Of a DNA stretch of 64,000 nucleotides, positions 58,847-64,000 are shown one piece after another. The translations under genes were made by a program, and so were the position numbers. The notes below the pieces were generated by a model, which was given only the letters and a program-made list of their open reading frames with translations, was not told where the DNA came from and ran no database searches. This stretch comes from an uncultured Lachnospiraceae bacterium. Lineage in GTDB: Bacteria > Bacillota > Clostridia > Lachnospirales > Lachnospiraceae. The first letter of the stretch is position 1. The number at the start of each line of letters is the position of its first letter. The stretch covers positions 62,001-126,000 of the forward strand of contig CABUPO010000007.1 of NCBI GenBank assembly GCA_902493385.1. Reading direction: 5' to 3'.

Positions 58847-60625
58847 ATGAATATAAAAAAGAGTGATATAGCTATTACGAAGGGACATGCCTTTCCTCTT
58901 GGTGTTTCATGTCATTCAGATAACGTACAATTTTCATTTATATATGAAGGTGATAAGAAATTTGAAATCCTGCTGTACAGGAAGAAAGATAAGAAAGCAG
59001 CAATGAGTTTTGAGCTTGATAAAAGCTTTGTCTCTGGGAATATAATAAGCTGTGTGCTTAGCGCTCCGGACCTTCCTGATATACTTACAAAAGAATATGA
59101 ATATGTAATCCAATATGACGGGGAACTGTATGCAGACCCGTATGCGGCTCGTATAAGAGGGAGAGAGAGATTTGGAAAAAGGTGTGATTTCGTAAGATAC
59201 GGATTTGACTTTAATGAATTTGACTGGACTGATGAAAAGCGGCCGTGCTTTGATTTTGATGAGCTGATATTATATAGGATACATATCAGGGGATTCACAA
59301 AGGATAAGAGCTCAGGCGTTATGTTCAGAGGTACATACGAGGGAGTTTCGGAAAAAGCAGATTATCTCAGCGGGCTGGGAGTGAACGCAGTGCTTCTGCT
59401 TCCGGCTTATGATTTTAACGAGATTATGAAACAGGAGGACGCTTATGGCGTTCCGCGCAATATTTCCTGCTCCGGAAAGTTAGAAGCCTCTGAAGAAGTA
59501 AGAATAAATTACTGGGGTTATACGGAGGATTGCGCATATTTTGCTCCCAAAGCGTCATATTCAGCTAATCCATCAGAATGTACTGCATCATTTAAAAATA
59601 TGGTAAAGACGCTTCATAATGCTGGAATTGAAGTTTTTATGGACATGCATTTCGGAAGCGGCATGCCGTATTATATGATAAGCGACTGCCTGAGACATTG
59701 GGCGTACAATTATCATATTGACGGATTTAAGATTAATGACAGTATTGTTCCGCAAAAGCTTGTCACAACGGATAATTCTTTGAAATCAGTGAAATTTATT
59801 ACTAATTACTGGGACCGCAGGGAGGCTGATAATAACCTTGCCGACTTCAATGACGGAAGTCTGATTAATATAAGAAGATTTATACTTGGAGAAGAAGGAC
59901 AGGCAGAAGAGTACTTAAGGCGGTTTTTATGTGGAAACGAGGGAATAAGCGATGTAAGATACGTTGCTGACGTCAACGGATTTACTCTTATGGACGCTGT
60001 GTCTTACGACAGAAAGCATAATGAAGCGAATAATGAGAACGGCGGTGACGGTACTGATTATAATTATAGTTCAGGATACGGGGAAGAAGGACCGACAAGA
60101 AAGAAAAAAATAAATGAGATAAGAGAAGCGCAGATTAAAAACGCCCTGCTGCTGTTATTTATGTCGCAGGGAGTTCCAATGATTCTTTCAGGCGATGAGT
60201 TTGGTAATTCCCAAAAGGGTAATAATAACGCGTACTGCCAGGATAATAAGGTTTCGTGGCTTGACTGGAGGAATGTAAGCAGGAACGCAGAGCTTTTGGA
60301 ATTTGTTAAGGAGTTGACTGCGTTCAGGAAAAAGTATATTGCTGCTGATAAGAATACTGATGTTACGTTTCATGGAACACTGCCCTGGATAGCGGATTAT
60401 TCTCCATGCAGCCGTACTGCCGGAATAATGATTAATCCTCCGGGAATATATATTGCCGTTAATATGGACAGGTATGATGTGGAATTCAGGCTTCCGGTGC
60501 CTGATAAGGGAATGCGGTGGAAAGAGCGTCTGTGGTCAAGAAAGATTAGCGGAACAAGGCTTGAAAATGAGCAGTATATATGCAATATTCCAGCGCAGAC
60601 CGTCGTTGTTTTTATATGTGAATAA
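58847..60625 (+). CDS. GH13 isoamylase/glycogen-debranching-like protein with lost catalytic residues
   Basis: The 592-residue protein has the order of a GlgX/isoamylase-type enzyme: an N-terminal CBM48-like domain (HAFPLGVSCHSDNVQFSFI), a TIM barrel (LILYRIHIRGFTKDKSSG, YWGYTEDCAYFAPKASYS) and a C-terminal beta domain. The expected catalytic motifs are altered. Region I reads DMHFGSG instead of DVVYNHT, region II DGFKINDS with N297 where the nucleophile Asp belongs, region III has no acid/base Glu, and region IV reads ADVNGFTLMD instead of HDGFTL. It is probably a glycogen-binding pseudoenzyme. AGGAGAG precedes ATG 58847. Confidence 0.85.
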   Translation: MNIKKSDIAITKGHAFPLGVSCHSDNVQFSFIYEGDKKFEILLYRKKDKKAAMSFELDKSFVSGNIISCVLSAPDLPDILTKEYEYVIQYDGELYADPYAARIRGRERFGKRCDFVRYGFDFNEFDWTDEKRPCFDFDELILYRIHIRGFTKDKSSGVMFRGTYEGVSEKADYLSGLGVNAVLLLPAYDFNEIMKQEDAYGVPRNISCSGKLEASEEVRINYWGYTEDCAYFAPKASYSANPSECTASFKNMVKTLHNAGIEVFMDMHFGSGMPYYMISDCLRHWAYNYHIDGFKINDSIVPQKLVTTDNSLKSVKFITNYWDRREADNNLADFNDGSLINIRRFILGEEGQAEEYLRRFLCGNEGISDVRYVADVNGFTLMDAVSYDRKHNEANNENGGDGTDYNYSSGYGEEGPTRKKKINEIREAQIKNALLLLFMSQGVPMILSGDEFGNSQKGNNNAYCQDNKVSWLDWRNVSRNAELLEFVKELTAFRKKYIAADKNTDVTFHGTLPWIADYSPCSRTAGIMINPPGIYIAVNMDRYDVEFRLPVPDKGMRWKERLWSRKISGTRLENEQYICNIPAQTVVVFICE

Positions 60626-60653
60626 ACGTAAAGTGATATTATAGCATACATTA

Positions 60654-60680
60654 TCAGCACTCGCTGCTTGCGAGTGCTAA
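60654..60680 (+). promoter_or_regulatory. CIRCE operator (HrcA binding site)
   Basis: TCAGCACTC (60654-60662), nine bases, then GAGTGCTAA (60672-60680). It differs from the consensus TTAGCACTC-N9-GAGTGCTAA at one base. It lies seven bases upstream of the htpG -35. Confidence 0.93.
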
Positions 60681-60687
60681 ATTTTTC

Positions 60688-60716
60688 TTGACAACAGGAA
60701 AACAAGGAGTTATCAT
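60688..60716 (+). promoter_or_regulatory. htpG promoter
   Basis: Consensus TTGACA (60688-60693), a 17-base spacer and TATCAT (60711-60716), between the CIRCE and the htpG RBS. Confidence 0.75.
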
Positions 60717-60757
60717 GTTTTTAAATTATAAAGAATATAAAAAAGGAGATGTTATAT

Positions 60758-62833
60758 ATGAAGGAAGAACAGGGTAATCTTTCAATTGATTCAGAGAATA
60801 TTTTTCCGATAATTAAAAAGTGGCTGTATTCAGACCATGACATATTTGTCAGGGAGCTGGTATCTAACGGGTGCGACGCAATAACCAAACGTAAAAAGCT
60901 TGATGTAATTGGAGAGGCGCCTCTGCCTGACGGTTATAAGGCTAAGATTACAGTTACCGTAAGTCCTGAGGATAAGACTATTGTGTTTGATGATAACGGT
61001 ATAGGTATGACTGAGGATGAAGTCAAGGAATACATTAACAGAATCGCATTCTCAGGAGCTGCCGATTTCATTGAAAAATATAAGGACAAGGCAAGTGACG
61101 AACAGATTATAGGTCATTTCGGACTTGGATTTTATTCAGCGTTTATGGTAGCCGACAGAGTAAGCATTGATTCTCTGTCATATCAGGACGGCGCACAGCC
61201 AGTATATTGGGAATCCGACGGTGGAATGGATTATTTTATGAAGGACGGCAGCCGCAGTGAGGTCGGTACTACGATAACGCTTTATCTTAACGAAGATACA
61301 GTTTCTTTTGCTAATGAGTACAGAGTCCGTGAGATAATTGAAAAATACTGTTCGTTTATGCCTGTTGAGATATTCCTTGAGAAAAAAGGCGCCGAGCAGG
61401 AATATGAGACGATTGACGCTGAGGATATAAGGGACGACGACGTTGTAGTTGAGAGGATTGTTGAGGAGGCCAAGACTGAGGAGCGCGAGAATGAAGACGG
61501 TACTAAAGAGACTGTAGAAGTATCTCCACGTAAGGAAAAAGCTAAGATTAATAAGCGTCCGGTATCGCTCAGCGATACTAATCCACTTTGGACTAAGCAT
61601 CCTAACGATGTTACTGATGATGAATACAAGGAGTTTTACCGCAGGGTATTCAGGGATTATAAGGAGCCGCTTTTCTGGATTCACCTTAATATGGATTATC
61701 CTTTTAATCTTAAAGGCATTCTTTACTTCCCGAAGGTTAATACTGAGTATGATAACCTTGAGGGCGTAATAAAGCTTTATAACAATCAGGTGTTTATAGC
61801 TGATAATATTAAAGAAGTTATTCCTGAGTTCCTTATGCTTCTTAAGGGCGTTATTGATTGTCCGGACCTTCCGCTCAACGTATCGAGAAGCGCTCTTCAG
61901 AATGATGGTTTTGTTAAGAAAATATCCGATTACATTACCAAGAAGGTTGCAGACAAGCTTTCCGGAATGTATAAGGTTGACAGGGAAAATTATGAAAAAT
62001 TCTGGGATGATATTAGCCCGTTTATCAAATATGGATGCCTTAAAGATGAGAAATTTAAGGAGAAAATGAAGGATTATGTAATATTTAAGAACCTTGACGA
62101 CAAGTTTATTACACTTCCTGAATATTTAGAAAATATGTATCCTTCGGATAAAGCTTCAGAAGAGGAAACAGAACCTGAGGAAGAGAAGGCAGAAGATGCA
62201 GATGAAGCAGAAGCGGAAGAGAAGCCTAAGAAAAAGGTATATTATGTAACCGATATGGTCATGCAGGGACAGTATGTAGCTATGTTCCGTGAGCAGAAGC
62301 TTGACGCGCTTGTAATTACACATAATATTGACCAGCCGTTTATCCAGCAGCTTGAGTATCAGAATGAGGATATATCTTTCCAGAGGATAGACGCGGGACT
62401 TACCGATGATTTTGAGGAAAAAACGGAAGGTGAAGAATGGGAGAAAACCACAACGGACCTTACCGATATTTTCAGAAAAGCGCTTGCTGACGATAAGCTG
62501 GTTGTAGAGGTTAAGAAGCTCAAGAATGAAAAAGTTGCATCTATGGTTACATTGTCAGAAGAAACACGCCGTATGCAGGATATGATGAAAATGTATGCTT
62601 CAGGCGGAATGGCTATGGGAATGGATATGTTTGACGGAGGAGAAACGCTCGTGCTCAACGCTAATAATGAGCTTGTAAAATATATCCTTAATAACCGTGA
62701 AGGCGAACATACTGATATGTTCTGTAAGCAGTTATATGACCTTGCAATGTTAAGCCATAAGCCGCTTTCACCTGAAGCAATGTCAGATTTTGTATCAAGA
62801 AGCAATGAGATAATGATGCTCCTTACAAAATAA
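60758..62833 (+). CDS. htpG: Hsp90 chaperone HtpG
   Basis: This 691-residue ATP-driven chaperone has the GHKL ATPase domain with FVRELVSNGCDAITKR, DNGIGMT, and HFGLGFYSAFMVAD. The middle domain has NPLWTKHPNDVTDDEYKEFY, GILYFP and NVSRSALQND, and a C-terminal dimer domain follows. An acidic insertion (SEEETEPEEEKAEDADEAEA) around residue 470-485 separates middle and C-terminal parts and is longer than in E. coli HtpG. AAAGGAGAT sets ATG 60758. Expression is predicted to be HrcA-controlled through the CIRCE upstream. Confidence 0.96.
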   Translation: MKEEQGNLSIDSENIFPIIKKWLYSDHDIFVRELVSNGCDAITKRKKLDVIGEAPLPDGYKAKITVTVSPEDKTIVFDDNGIGMTEDEVKEYINRIAFSGAADFIEKYKDKASDEQIIGHFGLGFYSAFMVADRVSIDSLSYQDGAQPVYWESDGGMDYFMKDGSRSEVGTTITLYLNEDTVSFANEYRVREIIEKYCSFMPVEIFLEKKGAEQEYETIDAEDIRDDDVVVERIVEEAKTEERENEDGTKETVEVSPRKEKAKINKRPVSLSDTNPLWTKHPNDVTDDEYKEFYRRVFRDYKEPLFWIHLNMDYPFNLKGILYFPKVNTEYDNLEGVIKLYNNQVFIADNIKEVIPEFLMLLKGVIDCPDLPLNVSRSALQNDGFVKKISDYITKKVADKLSGMYKVDRENYEKFWDDISPFIKYGCLKDEKFKEKMKDYVIFKNLDDKFITLPEYLENMYPSDKASEEETEPEEEKAEDADEAEAEEKPKKKVYYVTDMVMQGQYVAMFREQKLDALVITHNIDQPFIQQLEYQNEDISFQRIDAGLTDDFEEKTEGEEWEKTTTDLTDIFRKALADDKLVVEVKKLKNEKVASMVTLSEETRRMQDMMKMYASGGMAMGMDMFDGGETLVLNANNELVKYILNNREGEHTDMFCKQLYDLAMLSHKPLSPEAMSDFVSRSNEIMMLLTK

Positions 62834-62834
62834 G

Positions 62835-63404
62835 CTATAGCTGAGGAAGACCAAGATAATTTAAAAGTCCGACATATATACCGTATGCGAATTGATACTG
62901 GTCATAAGTAAGCTTTAATGCGTCTTCGTAATTGCTTATATATGCAAGTTCAACAAGAACCGAAGTCATAGTGGTATATCTGAGGACATATAAGGACGGA
63001 CGGGCAAAGATACCATTATTCTTTGTTCCTGTCCGTCTTACTATTTCATTTACAATTGCATCTCCAAGATAGTAAGCCGGTGAATTTAACGAATATACAT
63101 ATGCCTCTGTTCCGTTTATTGCAGGATTTACATTGGCATTGCAGTGAATACTTATAAAATAATCCGCAGGCCAGCTGTTAGCGTTGTCTACTCTTATTCT
63201 CAGACTTGATGAGTTGTTATATCCTACGTTGCTGTCGATAGTAGGACGGGAGGTTCTTGCTTCAAATCTGTAATCAGAGCTTAGTATGTCCGAAAGGTAT
63301 GCGCCGACCATATAGGTTATATCCTGTTCATATAAGCCAAATCCTTCTGCGCCAGCGTTGACTGTCGGTCCATGCCCCTGATCAATATATATTTTTATCG
63401 CCAT
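62835..63404 (-). CDS. N-acetylmuramoyl-L-alanine amidase (Amidase_3), no signal peptide
   Basis: The 189-residue zinc amidase has IYIDQGHGP (His), AEGFGLYEQD (Glu), YFISIHCNANVNPAINGTE (His) and VLVELAYISNYED (catalytic Glu), so all zinc ligands and the general acid/base are there. The protein starts directly with MAIKIYIDQ and lacks a signal peptide or anchor, so it may act after lysis, be exported another way, or act in the spore compartment (all inference). ATG 63404 is preferred over 63419 because GGTGG lies in between. Its stop is one base from the htpG stop, convergent, without a terminator. Confidence 0.9.
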   Translation of the reverse strand: MAIKIYIDQGHGPTVNAGAEGFGLYEQDITYMVGAYLSDILSSDYRFEARTSRPTIDSNVGYNNSSSLRIRVDNANSWPADYFISIHCNANVNPAINGTEAYVYSLNSPAYYLGDAIVNEIVRRTGTKNNGIFARPSLYVLRYTTMTSVLVELAYISNYEDALKLTYDQYQFAYGIYVGLLNYLGLPQL

Positions 63405-63488
63405 TGGTTGCCACCACATATTTTTTTTGTTATATATAGTATATACAGAAAAAATGTAACTGTGAAAATGATATCAGGAGGGTTTAAC

Positions 63489-64000
63489 ATGACAGGGTTA
63501 ATTATAATTATGATTGGACTGCTTTTAAGTACGGTTGATATATGTGTTATAACGGCGGCACAGTATCCGGAATATCAGATGGTATATGATGATTTGGGGC
63601 TTGGAGAGGTTATTCAGAAATATGTTGCGGATAATATGTTTGGCAGCAGCCTTAGAATTGATATTGCATCAGATATACTGGCATATATACTTATCGCAGT
63701 CGGAGCGGGAATGCTTGTTAAATACAGCACAAAGTTCCTGAAGGTGTATATACCCCTTATTATAACCGCAGGCTTATTTGTTTTTGTAAAGGTTATGCCG
63801 TTTATATTTGTGGGAAAAGACCTTATTGTATACGCGCTTGCCGCTTCGTTTATTCAGCTGCTTTTTGAGCTTTTAATGGAACATCGTTTAATATATACGA
63901 TAGCAAAGGTAACAAGTAAGCTGCCTAACGAAAGAGATACGGTCCTTATGAAATTTGGCTGGGTCGGTTCTGCGCTCTGCCGTGCATTTTTGTACTTCAT
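63489..64000 (+). CDS. polytopic membrane protein, 5' part
   Basis: The frame starts at ATG 63489 (AGGAGGG upstream) and runs off the window after 170 codons. At least four hydrophobic segments are visible: LIIIMIGLLLSTVDICVI, ILAYILIAVGAGMLV, VYIPLIITAGLFVFVKV and DLIVYALAASFIQLLFELL. Between the first and second lies a soluble stretch (QYPEYQMVYDDLGLGEVIQK). I do not recognise a family. It is divergent from the amidase gene, with about 85 bases between them. Confidence 0.75.
   Translation, partial: MTGLIIIMIGLLLSTVDICVITAAQYPEYQMVYDDLGLGEVIQKYVADNMFGSSLRIDIASDILAYILIAVGAGMLVKYSTKFLKVYIPLIITAGLFVFVKVMPFIFVGKDLIVYALAASFIQLLFELLMEHRLIYTIAKVTSKLPNERDTVLMKFGWVGSALCRAFLYF

Overview
The window looks like the chromosome of a low-GC, spore-forming Clostridia, most likely a Lachnospiraceae. 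The grounds are AT-rich coding with strong AGGAGG-type ribosome binding sites and frequent TTG/GTG starts, an intact sigma-K gene, the Firmicutes gene order ireB-ruvX-DUF1292-(rnj)-mltG-like-trmR-U32 peptidase, meso-diaminopimelate-type MurE with DapF, and a ThiI that lacks a rhodanese domain and is paired with its own cysteine desulfurase. I see no rRNA, tRNA, CRISPR array or complete insertion sequence.

Layout. 0-10.4 kb: tRNA dihydrouridine synthase (partial), an OGG-like glycosylase, a secreted carboxylesterase, a cystathionine-type PLP enzyme, dapF, murE, rsmE, cysteine desulfurase and thiI. 10.4-17.3 kb: an orphan HPr-like gene on the minus strand, then mtaB and the conserved ireB to U32 cluster, which mixes cell-wall and tRNA wobble-modification genes around RNase J. 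17.4-26 kb: a GH13 glycosidase, a Rieske FAD oxidoreductase, an AlkD-like repair protein, the nickel-cofactor gene larC followed by a nickel/cobalt ECF transporter, and carbamate kinase. 26-36.7 kb: a PHP / UDP-sugar pyrophosphorylase / GH2 operon, an FHA protein, sigK, a second secreted esterase, and an ATP-grasp protein. 36.8-54.6 kb: asd and the pyrimidine genes pyrC-pyrF, pyrK-pyrD and pyrE, with larE nearby. The pyrimidine set is interrupted twice. An 8.6 kb accessory block (40.2-48.7 kb) sits between pyrF and pyrK, and about 1.2 kb of gene debris with a small type I toxin locus lies before pyrE. 54.9-64 kb: a CpaE-like ATPase, a CorC-type membrane protein, an ABC-F protein, a GH13-like pseudoenzyme, CIRCE-controlled htpG, an amidase, and the start of a membrane protein.

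The accessory block holds the most unusual material. It contains a compact operon of a P-loop kinase-like protein, a GNAT acetyltransferase with a PUA-like tail, and an ASCH protein, bracketed by a 39-bp imperfect direct repeat. It also contains an ECF sigma factor with a very large C-terminal extension and its own ECF-like promoter, a Phd/RelE pair with a shortened toxin, and a LytTR response regulator split at a T8 tract. Downstream, at 52.9-53.2 kb, a 30-residue holin-like toxin is encoded on the minus strand. Its predicted mRNA would start and end in perfectly complementary 14-nt segments.

All assignments come from reading the sequence by eye and from family knowledge. No database search or folding program was run. 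Family identifications of well-conserved enzymes are firm; functions for the accessory genes are inference.
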